DNA of 64,000 bases from Ruminococcus sp. UBA3665 (GTDB taxonomy: Bacteria; Bacillota; Clostridia; Oscillospirales; Ruminococcaceae), in contig DFJS01000004.1 of NCBI GenBank assembly GCA_002373165.1, forward strand, positions 1 to 64,000. Reading direction: 5' to 3'. The position numbers and the translations under genes were made by a program. The notes under the pieces are model-generated. The model searched no databases. It saw nothing but the letters and a program-made list of their open reading frames with translations, and was not told the origin of the DNA. This document shows, piece after piece, positions 32,183 to 41,152 of this stretch (position 1 is the first letter of the stretch; each line of letters opens with the position of its first letter).

Positions 32183-33100
32183 TCAACCACCCAGCCGGAT
32201 CATATTATCAATACATCTTCTGGCAAGGCGGATTGTTTCGTCATCCAGAAGAATTTCTTCTCCGAATTCGCCTGTCAGATTGCGGTAAACATCCACCAGA
32301 GTAGTAGATTTCATATTCGGGCAGATTAAATGCTTTGTCAGCGGATAGAACATTTTATCCGGGCAGTCATACTGTAAATGTTCTGCAATGCTGATTTCTG
32401 TGCCGATGATGAATTCTTTCCGGTCTGATTTTTTGGCATAGGCCATAATGCCTGTAGTAGAACCGACATAATCGGCCTGTTCTGTCACTGCCGGAACGCA
32501 TTCCGGATGTACCAGCACCAGAGCTTCCGGATGGAGCTGTTTCATCTGCTTGACGGCCTCCGGTCTGACAGCGGCATGAATCGGACAGCCGCCCTGCAAC
32601 AGTTTAAAAGTCTTTTCCGGCACCTGCTTTGCAGTAAATGCGCCCAGATTGCAGTCCGGAATGAATAAAATCTTATCTGCCTCGACAGCTTTTGCAATCT
32701 GTACGGCAGAAGAAGAAGTCACGCACACATCAGCGATAGTTTTCAGTTCTGCGGTAGTATTGACATAGGCCATAATAAGATAATCCGGATACATTTCCTT
32801 GACCTGCAAGATCATATCTTTATCCATCTGTTCGGCCATAGGACATCCTGCCAGCGGATTGGAGAGCAGAACTTTCTTTTCCGGAGAAAGGATTTTGCAT
32901 GTTTCGGCCATAAAGCGCACGCCGCACATCAGGACAGTCTTATGCGGAACTCTGGCAGCCTGTACACTCAGTCCGTAAGAATCGCCGGTAAAATCGGCAA
33001 TTTCGCTGATTTCTCTTGCCACATAGCTGTGTGCCAGAATACAGACATCTTTTTCTTTTTTCAGCTGAAGAATTTTCTGCTGCATCTCATAAATATTCAT
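32183..33100 (-). CDS. nadA: Quinolinate synthase NadA
   Basis: NadA condenses iminoaspartate with dihydroxyacetone phosphate on a 4Fe-4S cluster in NAD synthesis. From MNIYEMQQKI, with AAAGGCGAT upstream, it has 305 residues, the short form common in Firmicutes. Cys residues in LMCGVRFMAETCK, in HPECVPAV and in LICPNMKSTTL are candidates for the three cluster ligands. nadB and nadC are not in the window. Confidence 0.96.
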   Translation of the reverse strand: MNIYEMQQKILQLKKEKDVCILAHSYVAREISEIADFTGDSYGLSVQAARVPHKTVLMCGVRFMAETCKILSPEKKVLLSNPLAGCPMAEQMDKDMILQVKEMYPDYLIMAYVNTTAELKTIADVCVTSSSAVQIAKAVEADKILFIPDCNLGAFTAKQVPEKTFKLLQGGCPIHAAVRPEAVKQMKQLHPEALVLVHPECVPAVTEQADYVGSTTGIMAYAKKSDRKEFIIGTEISIAEHLQYDCPDKMFYPLTKHLICPNMKSTTLVDVYRNLTGEFGEEILLDDETIRLARRCIDNMIRLGG

Positions 33101-33155
33101 GATTCTTGATCGCCTTTCGTTTTTTTGATAATACATAGCAAACTGCTATATATTT

Positions 33156-33184
33156 ATTTTACTACAGATTACGGCATCTGTCAA
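33156..33184 (-). promoter_or_regulatory. Promoter of nadA-mnmA
   Basis: Minus-strand TTGACA (33179-33184), 17 bp, TAAAAT (33156-33161). Confidence 0.75.
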
Positions 33185-33187
33185 GTG

Positions 33188-34378
33188 TTACTGTTCTGTT
33201 TCCGGAAGATTATCACAGAGTGTAATCACAAGCACATCGTCAGAAGAAGGACTTTTGACAAAATAGTCTGTTGTTTCCACACGTCTGTAAATGCCGTCAT
33301 CGCCTAGCTGGCGCGTAACAAGCCGGACCTGCGGAATTCCGGCAGCATGGGCTTTCAGAAGATTCTGCCTGGCGAATGTTTCGGCAAAGCTTTGCTGATC
33401 TTCCGGATGCATGGAAGCAGTACCGTGGCCGATCAGTTCGTCAAAAATACCGGTAGACGGGCAGGCCTTGGCCGTGAAATTCTCATAGGCCATCATATAG
33501 AATGTATTTCTTGTCAGGTTGGAAAAAATCACAAGCGGATATTTCCGGAAAATGACACTCATCAGCAGATCGGCCGCACCCATAGGAGTCTGCATTTGCA
33601 GGATATCCGTTTCCGGGCTGGCCGGCTGATTGATGCGGCACAATGCCAGAAAATCAGTTTTCGGCATAGGCTTGGCGAACAGATAGCCCTGAATCTTGTC
33701 ACAGTTGCAGGTTTTCATAAAGCCCAGCTGTTCTTTCGTTTCCACGCCTTCGGCGATGGTAGTCATATGCAGCCGCTTGGCAAAATAGAAAATACTTTCC
33801 AGCACAATGCGTTCTTTCTCGTTTTCGCAGTTGCCGCTTAACAGAGATTTATCAATTTTCAGCACATCCGCAGGCATATCCTTGACAAACTGGAGCGAGG
33901 ACAGCCCGCTGCCGAAATCATCAATAGCAACGCTGAACCCTGCCTGACGAACGGCAGAAATCCATTCCAGAATTTTATCTCCTTCGTTGACCATGGCAGA
34001 TTCTGTAATTTCTACTTCTATTAATTCATGCGGAATCTGAAAACTGTCTGTGATGCCTGAAAGCTTCTGGATAAAATTTTCTTCCCGTATATGATGCCGG
34101 GAAAAATTGACCGAAACCGGAAACTGTGTTTCCTGATTCTGTTTCTGCCGGGAGAGCATTCTGCAAACCTGCTCTGTGATATACCAGTCAATTTCTGTCA
34201 CAATGCCTGTTTCCTCGGCCTGCGGAATAAACCGGAACGGCGGAATAATGCTGCCGTCCGGACGAATCCAGCGGACAAGGGCTTCTGCGCTGACAATCCG
34301 GCCTGTTACAGTATCATACTGCGGCTGATAAAAGGCCTGAAGTTCCTGACGGCGGATGGCCTGTAAAATATCATTCAT
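33188..34378 (-). CDS. EAL-domain cyclic-di-GMP phosphodiesterase with C-terminal PAS-like region
   Basis: 396 residues. The EAL domain (about 1-245) opens with AFYQPQYDTVTGRIVSAEALVRW and keeps the catalytic set: ETES-like Glu in IEVEITESAM, AIDDFGSGLSSL, LKIDKSLL, TIAEGVETKEQL and QGYLFAKPM, so it should be active. The C-terminal 140 residues (YPLVIFSNLTRNTFYMMAYENF to TLCDNLPETEQ) look like a PAS-type sensory fold seen in regulators of rumen and gut clostridia. No GGDEF domain or membrane segment is visible, so it is likely cytosolic. Confidence 0.93.
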   Translation of the reverse strand: MNDILQAIRRQELQAFYQPQYDTVTGRIVSAEALVRWIRPDGSIIPPFRFIPQAEETGIVTEIDWYITEQVCRMLSRQKQNQETQFPVSVNFSRHHIREENFIQKLSGITDSFQIPHELIEVEITESAMVNEGDKILEWISAVRQAGFSVAIDDFGSGLSSLQFVKDMPADVLKIDKSLLSGNCENEKERIVLESIFYFAKRLHMTTIAEGVETKEQLGFMKTCNCDKIQGYLFAKPMPKTDFLALCRINQPASPETDILQMQTPMGAADLLMSVIFRKYPLVIFSNLTRNTFYMMAYENFTAKACPSTGIFDELIGHGTASMHPEDQQSFAETFARQNLLKAHAAGIPQVRLVTRQLGDDGIYRRVETTDYFVKSPSSDDVLVITLCDNLPETEQ

Positions 34379-34475
34379 GAAAAAACCTCCGTTTGATGCT
34401 ATAGTTAATTTTATAATAGCATAATTTCAAAAATCTGATATGAATAATTCATGAATATTCTGAAAAAAATCCAAT

Positions 34476-34504
34476 TTGACAAGTATCCGAAAATAGTATA
34501 TAAT
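34476..34504 (+). promoter_or_regulatory. Promoter of the LRR_5 gene at 34.5 kb
   Basis: TTGACA (34476-34481), 17 bp, TATAAT (34499-34504), 24 bp before the start. Confidence 0.85.
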
Positions 34505-34528
34505 AAAAACAGAAAAGGCGGTGAGAAC

Positions 34529-36016
34529 ATGAAGGAAAAAATTCTGTCCCTGTTCCGGACAGCACTGGAAAAATTCAGGAAAATCAGAAAAACAGATTCT
34601 GTTCAAAATCAGAAGAAATTTAAAATTCTGCATAATTCCCTGACAGGCTGTCAGATTTCTGCTTTTGAAAAAAGCATTACCGTACCGAACGGCATACAGA
34701 GCATCGGCGGCGCAGCATTTTACAACTGCCGCAATGTGGAACAGATTATTCTGCCGGACGGCGTAAAAACCATAGGGTCTTCTGCCTTTGCAGGCTGCCG
34801 CAGTCTGAAAAGCGTTGTTCTGCCGGAGAGCGTCTCCTGGATTGGAGAATCTGCTTTTATGGACTGCGAACAGCTGACAGACATCCATCTGCCGGAAAAT
34901 CTGAAAATCATATCCAAGCATATGTTCAAAGGCTGCCGCAGCCTGAAAAGCATCCGCATTCCGGAGCACAGCCAGATGAAAGACGGCGCATTTGAAGACT
35001 GCACAGGGCTGGAAACAGTCAGTATGCCCACCAGCGGAGATATTCCCAGTTTCTTTTTTTATCGCTGCGAAAATCTGAAAAATATTGAAATTCCGTCTGT
35101 TTCCGGCCGAATCGGCACAGAAGCATTCCGGGACTGCAAAAATCTGAAAAATATTGTACTGCCGTCCCGGATTCAGATGATTTCAGAAAACGCTTTCAAA
35201 GGCTCCGGCCTGACCGGAATTCAGATTCCGGAAAATATGCTTTTTGTCGGTGCCGGAGCATTCAGCGACTGCAAGGCTCTGCAATATGCAGTAATTCCTT
35301 CTACAATTCAGTCGATGGGAACAGGCGTTTTTTCCAGATGCGAAAAACTGGAGCGCGTGCGCATGGCAGAAGGCATAGAAGAAATTTTTCCGGAAATGTT
35401 CTTTGACTGTCAGAATCTGAAAGGCATAGAAATTCCTTATGGTGTGAAAAAAATTTCTCAGAAAGCGTTTATGGACTGTATCACTCTGTCCGTTGTCAGA
35501 ATTCCGAAAACTGTTATGCAGGTCAGTTATACGGCGTTTGTGATGTGTCATCAGCTCCGGAGCATTCTATGGGGCGGTCTGCACTTCCAGATTGAGACAC
35601 TGTATGCTACCGGCCTGTTTTCCGCGCCGTTTGATACTGTCAGCAGTATTGCCAGCGCACTTGCGCCGCTGAACCAGAAATCAGAAGATTATCTGCATGA
35701 TGAAAAAACTGCCGCTGTCTACGGTTCTCTGTTCCGGCAGTATCTGACCAACCCGGAAGAGAAAGCCCTGTCGGCATATATTCTGAATCATCTGCATGTA
35801 ATGCTCTGTTCGCTGATTGCAGTCAGAAATACCGTCCTGCTTCAGGAGCTTTTAACACAGAATCTGCTGTTTACAAGAGAAAATCTGCCGGAATTGATTC
35901 TATATGCCAATCAGGAACAGGCCTATGAAATTCAGGTGATGCTGGCAGAGCATCAGCACAGGCATTTTGCGCCGGAAAGCATTGCCGAAACGGTCAGGAA
36001 AAAATTTGATTTATAA
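34529..36016 (+). CDS. LRR_5 protein with C-terminal helical domain
   Basis: 495 residues from the ATG at 34529 with GGCGGTGAG upstream. The in-frame ATG at 34451 lies upstream of the promoter. About residues 45-365 are LRR_5 units, each near 23 residues (VEQIILPDGVKTIGSSAFAGCRSLK and similar). The last 110 residues form the helical domain shared with three other LRR proteins (LILYANQEQAYEIQVMLAEHQ). There is no signal peptide or sorting motif, so it is probably intracellular. It precedes the patatin gene by 15 bp, so the two may be co-transcribed. Confidence 0.87.
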   Translation: MKEKILSLFRTALEKFRKIRKTDSVQNQKKFKILHNSLTGCQISAFEKSITVPNGIQSIGGAAFYNCRNVEQIILPDGVKTIGSSAFAGCRSLKSVVLPESVSWIGESAFMDCEQLTDIHLPENLKIISKHMFKGCRSLKSIRIPEHSQMKDGAFEDCTGLETVSMPTSGDIPSFFFYRCENLKNIEIPSVSGRIGTEAFRDCKNLKNIVLPSRIQMISENAFKGSGLTGIQIPENMLFVGAGAFSDCKALQYAVIPSTIQSMGTGVFSRCEKLERVRMAEGIEEIFPEMFFDCQNLKGIEIPYGVKKISQKAFMDCITLSVVRIPKTVMQVSYTAFVMCHQLRSILWGGLHFQIETLYATGLFSAPFDTVSSIASALAPLNQKSEDYLHDEKTAAVYGSLFRQYLTNPEEKALSAYILNHLHVMLCSLIAVRNTVLLQELLTQNLLFTRENLPELILYANQEQAYEIQVMLAEHQHRHFAPESIAETVRKKFDL

Positions 36017-36031
36017 GAAAGGATTTTTAGT

Positions 36032-36955
36032 ATGATGAAAAAAATACAGAAATATTCCGGGATTGATTCCCTCCCGGAAGGCAGGGCTTCCGAACAGATT
36101 ACAGAAGGCTGTCTTGTACTGGAAGGCGGCGCATTCCGCGGCGTGTACACCAACGGCGTGCTGGATGCCCTGATGGAAGCCGATCTGAATTTTCGCTGTA
36201 CTGTCGGCGTATCGGCCGGTTCCATGAATGCCATAAATTATATTACAGGACAGATTGGCAGAAGTGCCCGGATTAATCTGCGCTACCGGCATGACAGCCG
36301 CTATGTCGGCAGAAAAGCAATCATGAAAAATCAGGGCATTATTGGCTTTGATTTCATCTTTGGCAGGATGCCTTTTATTCCGGATCTGGATAAGAAACGT
36401 TTCCGCAATCCGGAACGGCAGCTTTATGCCGTAGTGACAAATCTGCATACCGGTCTGCCGGAATATATCGAAAAAAGTTCCGGAGAAGATTTCTTCAAAG
36501 TAATTGCCGCTTCTTCCTCAATGCCGTTTGTCTCCAAGCCGGTCATGATTGGCGGCCATCCCTGTCTGGACGGCGGATGCAGCTGTAAAATTCCCTACGA
36601 ATGGGCATTGCAGCAGAAGTTTGAAAAAATAATTGTCGTTCGCACGCGTCCGCGCAGTTACCGGAAAACTGTCAAACCGGAACAAAAATTCACGCCTGAA
36701 CAGTTTGTCTACCGCGATTATCCCAGATTCTCCGCCTCTCTGCTGGCAAGCAATGAAAATTATAATCATCTTTGTGAAGATTTATTGAACCTGGAGGCAC
36801 AGAAAAAAATTTTTGTCATTGCTCCTTCCCAGAATATCGATATCAGCCGTCTGGAAGGCAATATGGAAAAGCTCGGTGCACTGTATTACCTGGGCTATCA
36901 TGATACCCGGCAGAGTCTGGATGCGCTCCGGACATATCTTGACAGAAAGAATTGA
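36032..36955 (+). CDS. Patatin-like phospholipase family protein
   Basis: 307 residues. The oxyanion hole is LEGGAFRGVYTNGVLDALMEADL, the nucleophile Ser is in VGVSAGSMNAINY (GxSxG), and the catalytic Asp is in CLDGGCSCKIP (DGG/A). It belongs to the RssA/YjjU-like bacterial patatins, which are serine lipid acyl hydrolases. No signal peptide is seen. The promoter of the next gene overlaps its last codons. Confidence 0.94.
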   Translation: MMKKIQKYSGIDSLPEGRASEQITEGCLVLEGGAFRGVYTNGVLDALMEADLNFRCTVGVSAGSMNAINYITGQIGRSARINLRYRHDSRYVGRKAIMKNQGIIGFDFIFGRMPFIPDLDKKRFRNPERQLYAVVTNLHTGLPEYIEKSSGEDFFKVIAASSSMPFVSKPVMIGGHPCLDGGCSCKIPYEWALQQKFEKIIVVRTRPRSYRKTVKPEQKFTPEQFVYRDYPRFSASLLASNENYNHLCEDLLNLEAQKKIFVIAPSQNIDISRLEGNMEKLGALYYLGYHDTRQSLDALRTYLDRKN

Positions 36956-36980
36956 CATATTAACAAAAATCTGCTATAAT
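36952..36980 (+). promoter_or_regulatory. Promoter of the serine acetyltransferase gene
   Basis: TTGACA (36952-36957, over the patatin stop), 17 bp, TATAAT (36975-36980), 21 bp before the start. Confidence 0.85.
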
Positions 36981-37001
36981 AACACAGAGGTGATTTTAAC
37001 T

Positions 37002-37967
37002 ATGATGCAGAACTTTGAAGAAAGAATTCATCAGACACTGGACAGCATTCTGGATGATTATAAAAACGACAGAACGATTGACAAAATCAAGAATTTCGAT
37101 CTGCCGGATAATGCTGTGCTGGAAGAAATTCTGCACAGTCTGAAAAAAATTATTTTTCCGGGATATTTCCGGAGCCATTCGGTCAAAATCTATACTGTCC
37201 GCAACCAGACTTCCATGCTGCTGGAAGATGTTATTTATAAACTCAGCAAGCAGATCGGCATTGTGCTGAGATACGACCCGCTGTACGAAATTGCACCGGA
37301 AATTGAAGTAACTAAAAAAGCTCAGGAGCTTACATTGAATTTTCTGGAAAAAATCCCCAAAATCAGAGCCTATATCGAAACCGATGTAGAAGCCGCCTTC
37401 GAGGGAGATCCTGCTGCCTATAACAAAACAGAAATTATTTATTCCTATCCGGGATTATATGCTGTTTTTGTCAACCGCATCGCCCACGAACTGCATCTGT
37501 TAGGCGTACCCATGATTCCACGGATTATGACAGAACATGCCCACAGCAAAACCGGCATTGATATTCATCCGGGCGCATCCATCGGAAAATATTTCTTCAT
37601 CGATCACGGAACGGGCATTGTCATCGGCGAAACTACTGTCATTGGCAGTCATGTAAAAATTTATCAGGGAGTCACGCTCGGCGCACTTTCAACCAGAGGC
37701 GGCCAGAGCCTGAAAAATAAAAAACGTCATCCGACAATCGAAGACAATGTGACAGTATATTCCGGCGCATCTATCCTGGGCGGAGAAACAGTCATCGGGA
37801 AAGATGCCGTTATCGGAGGCAATGCATTTATTACAAAATCTGTCCCGGCAGGTGCCCGGGTCAGCATCAAAAATCAGGAACTGCGGTATAAATACGATGA
37901 AGCTTCTCATCCTGTCGTACAGCAGTCTGAATTTGAACAGGATGAGGCATGGTTCTATGTAATCTGA
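37002..37967 (+). CDS. cysE: Serine O-acetyltransferase (EpsC type)
   Basis: It acetylates serine for cysteine synthesis. The chosen start is the ATGATG at 37002 after GAGGTGATT. The open frame back to 36813 only overlaps the patatin gene. The 321 residues comprise a long helical N-terminal domain and a left-handed beta-helix of hexapeptide repeats (IHPGASIGKYFFIDHGTGIVIGETTVIGSHVKIYQGVTLGAL). The catalytic His and Asp fit HDG-like positions (FIDHGTG). The long N-terminus is typical of EpsC-type enzymes. No cysK is nearby. Confidence 0.95.
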   Translation: MMQNFEERIHQTLDSILDDYKNDRTIDKIKNFDLPDNAVLEEILHSLKKIIFPGYFRSHSVKIYTVRNQTSMLLEDVIYKLSKQIGIVLRYDPLYEIAPEIEVTKKAQELTLNFLEKIPKIRAYIETDVEAAFEGDPAAYNKTEIIYSYPGLYAVFVNRIAHELHLLGVPMIPRIMTEHAHSKTGIDIHPGASIGKYFFIDHGTGIVIGETTVIGSHVKIYQGVTLGALSTRGGQSLKNKKRHPTIEDNVTVYSGASILGGETVIGKDAVIGGNAFITKSVPAGARVSIKNQELRYKYDEASHPVVQQSEFEQDEAWFYVI

Positions 37968-37989
37968 CCTGCCGTATTTTTGAAATTCT

Positions 37990-38029
37990 CCCTCTTTTGC
38001 CGGACAAAAAACCGGCAGAAGAGGGATTT
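37990..38029 (+). terminator. Terminator of the serine acetyltransferase gene
   Basis: CCCTCTTTTGCCGG and CCGGCAGAAGAGGG arms followed by ATTTTATT. Confidence 0.85.
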
Positions 38030-38042
38030 TATTCAGAATGCA

Positions 38043-38082
38043 AAAAAAACAGCCGTTCCTGAATTACCAGAAACGGCTTGTT
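38043..38082 (-). terminator. Terminator of the tRNA-Leu/tRNA-Ser pair
   Basis: AAGCCGTT and AACGGCT arms read on the minus strand, followed by a run of T, immediately downstream of tRNA-Ser. Confidence 0.8.
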
Positions 38083-38086
38083 TCAG

Positions 38087-38175
38087 CGGACAGAGAGGGA
38101 TTCGAACCCTCGAAGCAGTATTAGTGCTTACACGATTTCCAGTCGTGCGCCTTAGACCAGCTCAGCCATCTGTCC
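38087..38175 (-). tRNA. tRNA-Ser(GGA)
   Basis: Acceptor GGACAGA/TCTGTCC, anticodon stem CACGA/TCGTG with loop CTGGAAA (anticodon GGA), a long variable arm (TAAGCACTAATACTGCTT), T-arm GAGGG-TTCGAAT-CCCTC, G73. This is a proper class II Ser tRNA, in contrast to the Ser-anticodon gene at 11.0 kb. Confidence 0.95.
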
Positions 38176-38209
38176 ATGATAAAAAATATAAAATTCAAAA
38201 AGAAAATGG

Positions 38210-38293
38210 TGCGAGTGACGGGACTTGAACCCACACGTCGTTTCCAACACTAGCACCTCAAGCTAGCCTGTCTGCCAATTCCAGCACACTCGC
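38210..38293 (-). tRNA. tRNA-Leu(GAG)
   Basis: Acceptor GCGAGTG/CACTCGC, anticodon stem CTAGC/GCTAG with loop TTGAGGT (anticodon GAG), long variable arm, T-arm with GTTCAAGTC, A73. Class II, canonical. It is transcribed with tRNA-Ser and lacks the S elements of the large array. Confidence 0.95.
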
Positions 38294-38418
38294 ATTTTTC
38301 TTTTGCAGTCTTAATTTCGACTGCTTTATTATTATAGCATATTTATTCTGATTTGTCAAGCATTTATTTCAGAAAAGAAAAGATAAAAAAAATGTTGATT
38401 TTTGTATATTCTGACAAA

Positions 38419-39609
38419 TCAGAGCTGAAATTTTTCCTGAATTGTTTTTTCAATTGACTGGTAGCCGATGCGTTCGGCTTTATAATTAGTCAGGAGCAGC
38501 TGAATTTCGATTTTCTGGTTTTCAATTGCACAGCGGATAAAAGAATCGATATTGATTGCTGTGAGGAATTTTTGGGACTGAATCATGCTGCGGATAATTT
38601 CGGTTTGTTCTGTGCGGATCAGCAGGGTAAAGATTTCTGTCATATGCTGACGGATGTGCCTGATCAGTGCTTTATCCTTCGGATTTTTGTACCAGACAGC
38701 AGCGGCGGCCAGATTTCCGGGGACCGGATCCGGTTCAGTGCGGTACCAGGATTTTTCATAAACTGCCGGCAGGAAATTTCTGTCCCGGACAGCCCAGATC
38801 AAATGATTGAGAGGAACATCTTCCGGAGACAGGCAAAGGCCATGATAATAAATTTTTACTGCTTTGCAGGTATATAATCCATCAATATTTTCTCTCAGCA
38901 GCCGGATCGTATCCGGAAGCAGAACACGGCGCAGGTTTTTGCAGTTATCTACAAAAGCACTGCTAAGGAATTCTATTGCTTCCGGGATTATGATTTCTGT
39001 CAGGCTGTGACATCCGGAAAATACATAGCGGCGGATTATTTTAACCGATTCCGGAATATGAATCTGCCAAAGACTGGAGCAGTTGTACAGCATGAAAGAA
39101 GGGAGTTCTGTTATTTTTTCCGGCAGGCGGATTTGTTTCAGATTTTCGCAGTTTTTGAAAGCAGATTCTCCGATCTGTGTGATGCTGTCGGAAAGAATAA
39201 GGCTCTCCAGCGACCGGCAGCCGCTGAAAGCAAGCCCCCAGATTTTCGTAACAGTATCCGGAATCTTAATTTTTTTCAGAACGGCGCAGTCTGCAAACAG
39301 ACCTGCTCTGATCTGGGTCAGGCCTTCCGGCAGTGTGATGTCTGTCAGGGAAGTACATCCCTTGAAAGCCAGCCCGCCGATGACTCTGACTGATGCCGGA
39401 ACAGAAATCTTTTGCAGACTGGCACAATTCCGGAACGCTTCTGTTCCGATGGAAACAAGATGTTCCGGAAGGATAATTTCTTTCAGGAAGGCAAAGTCCC
39501 GGAATGCCCCGTCCCCGACTGCTGTGACAGTCTCCGGAACTTTGCAGGATGTTTCATACGGCGACCCGGTACAGCGTTCAAGAACGCCATTTCTGATCTG
39601 GAATTCCAT
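38419..39609 (-). CDS. LRR_5 protein with C-terminal helical domain (last gene of MoxR/VWA cassette)
   Basis: 396 residues. Around nine LRR_5 units fill residues 15-265 (FLKEIILPEHLVSIGTEAFRNCASLQ and similar). The last 110 residues hold the shared helical domain ending IDSFIRCAIENQKIEIQLLLTNYKAER. The gene starts 2 bp after the MoxR stop, so it is co-expressed with the AAA+ ATPase. There is no export signal, which supports an intracellular recognition or scaffold role (inference). Confidence 0.87.
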   Translation of the reverse strand: MEFQIRNGVLERCTGSPYETSCKVPETVTAVGDGAFRDFAFLKEIILPEHLVSIGTEAFRNCASLQKISVPASVRVIGGLAFKGCTSLTDITLPEGLTQIRAGLFADCAVLKKIKIPDTVTKIWGLAFSGCRSLESLILSDSITQIGESAFKNCENLKQIRLPEKITELPSFMLYNCSSLWQIHIPESVKIIRRYVFSGCHSLTEIIIPEAIEFLSSAFVDNCKNLRRVLLPDTIRLLRENIDGLYTCKAVKIYYHGLCLSPEDVPLNHLIWAVRDRNFLPAVYEKSWYRTEPDPVPGNLAAAAVWYKNPKDKALIRHIRQHMTEIFTLLIRTEQTEIIRSMIQSQKFLTAINIDSFIRCAIENQKIEIQLLLTNYKAERIGYQSIEKTIQEKFQL

Positions 39610-39611
39610 AA

Positions 39612-41126
39612 TTATTCATCAATATCCAGACTTTTGATTTCACTGAGAATATCAATCTGTCTCTGGTGGAATAATAATTCTTTATCATGAATAAAATACT
39701 CTTCTACTCTGTATTCACTCAGGAAGCGTGCGCTGTAGGGGTTGACGGTCAGTTCTGTAACAAGAATCATCAGTTCCTGACCGTTGGGGAATACCTCATC
39801 GCCAAAGCTGAACATATTGGCAGTATAGCCGGAGACAGTTTCGGCAGTTTTCTGGAACTCTTCCACACGGCGGTTGAAATCGCGGCGGATGACTTCAAAC
39901 GGCTGTTCAGAAAGCGATTTCTGCACCAGAGCGGCTTCTTTCTGAATCAGTTTCATAATGCGGATTAATCTTGTCTGTTTTTCACGGGACAAGCTCTTGG
40001 CATTCATACCGTTATCATATTCCTGCTTTACCTGGAGATATAATTCATCCAGTGCAGCAATAGCAGCCGCTTTATCTGTCATGATATGCTTTTTCTCTTT
40101 CAGGAGTTTCAGCAGGTCAGAGAGCACGTCTTCGGATTCCATTGTTTTTCTCATGCCGGACATAACGGCATCGAGGAGCAGTCCCAGCAGTGCATAGCGT
40201 TCGTCGAATTTGGCACGTTTTGCTCTGGCCTTGATTTCCGGGGAAGCATTGCCTTCCAGAATATCCTGCACCTGATAATCACTGCGGTATTTCAGGTACA
40301 GATCGTAATAAACAGAGAAGTCCTGGGCAATCTGTCTGTTCTGGATATACTGGCTGATGAGTTTGTCATCGACAGGGATTTTATTCAGTTCATACAGCTG
40401 AATCATCTGGCTGAGGTCATCCCAGCCGCGGGCAGTGACGAAGCTTTTTCCGTCCACAGTCGTTTCTACTTTGTAGAAATTGCCTTTTTTGATTTCCAGA
40501 TAAGACATAACGGAAGTATGTACGCCGCTGACGTAGGCGAATTCTTTCCAGGCATCGAAATCCGGTTCGATATCCACGCGTTTCAGTCTGTCCCAGGTAG
40601 CAATATCAAATTCGCGGACAGAGTGGTTATATTCCGGAGGATTTCCGGCAGTGACGACAATCCAGCCTGCCGGGACTTCATGCTTGCCAAAGACTTTATA
40701 CTGCAAAAACTGGAGCATGACAGGAGTCAGTGTTTCAGAAACGCAGTTGATTTCATCCAGGAATAAAATACCGTTCTGAACGCCGGAAGTTTCCATCATT
40801 TCATAAACAGAAGCGATAATTTCGCTCATTGTATATTCTGATACATCGTATTCTTTTCCCTGAAACGTTTCGCGTTTGATCAGCGGCAGACCAAGGGCGG
40901 ACTGTCTGGTATGATGGGTCATAGAATACGAAAGCAGGCCGATTCCCAGTTCCGAAGCAATCTGTTCCATAATGGCAGTTTTGCCGACTCCGGGAGGGCC
41001 CATCAGAAAGACAGGTCTTTGCTTATGTGGCGGAATGATATATCTGCCGAGTTCATCTTTTGTCAGATAAGCAGTAACAGCATTTTTAATCTGTTCTTTT
41101 GCATCTTTGATATTCATAAAAAACAT
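39612..41126 (-). CDS. MoxR-type AAA+ ATPase
   Basis: 504 residues. The AAA core (about 20-250) has Walker A FLMGPPGVGKTAIMEQIASELG, the MoxR-like block LLSYSMTHHTRQSALGLPLI, Walker B NGILFLDEINCVSETLTPVMLQFLQY and sensor 1 GWIVVTAGNPPEYN. The C-terminal 250 residues are helical and of unknown function. MoxR ATPases typically act as chaperones paired with VWA proteins, and a VWA partner is encoded two genes upstream here. The two are separated by an LRR_5 gene and followed by another. Confidence 0.93.
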   Translation of the reverse strand: MFFMNIKDAKEQIKNAVTAYLTKDELGRYIIPPHKQRPVFLMGPPGVGKTAIMEQIASELGIGLLSYSMTHHTRQSALGLPLIKRETFQGKEYDVSEYTMSEIIASVYEMMETSGVQNGILFLDEINCVSETLTPVMLQFLQYKVFGKHEVPAGWIVVTAGNPPEYNHSVREFDIATWDRLKRVDIEPDFDAWKEFAYVSGVHTSVMSYLEIKKGNFYKVETTVDGKSFVTARGWDDLSQMIQLYELNKIPVDDKLISQYIQNRQIAQDFSVYYDLYLKYRSDYQVQDILEGNASPEIKARAKRAKFDERYALLGLLLDAVMSGMRKTMESEDVLSDLLKLLKEKKHIMTDKAAAIAALDELYLQVKQEYDNGMNAKSLSREKQTRLIRIMKLIQKEAALVQKSLSEQPFEVIRRDFNRRVEEFQKTAETVSGYTANMFSFGDEVFPNGQELMILVTELTVNPYSARFLSEYRVEEYFIHDKELLFHQRQIDILSEIKSLDIDE

Positions 41127-41152
41127 TCTCTCCTTATTATAATATTATCATA

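Noticed and set aside
36813..37001. An N-terminal extension of the serine acetyltransferase
   Set aside because: It overlaps the patatin gene out of frame, has no ribosome binding site, and lies upstream of the gene's promoter.
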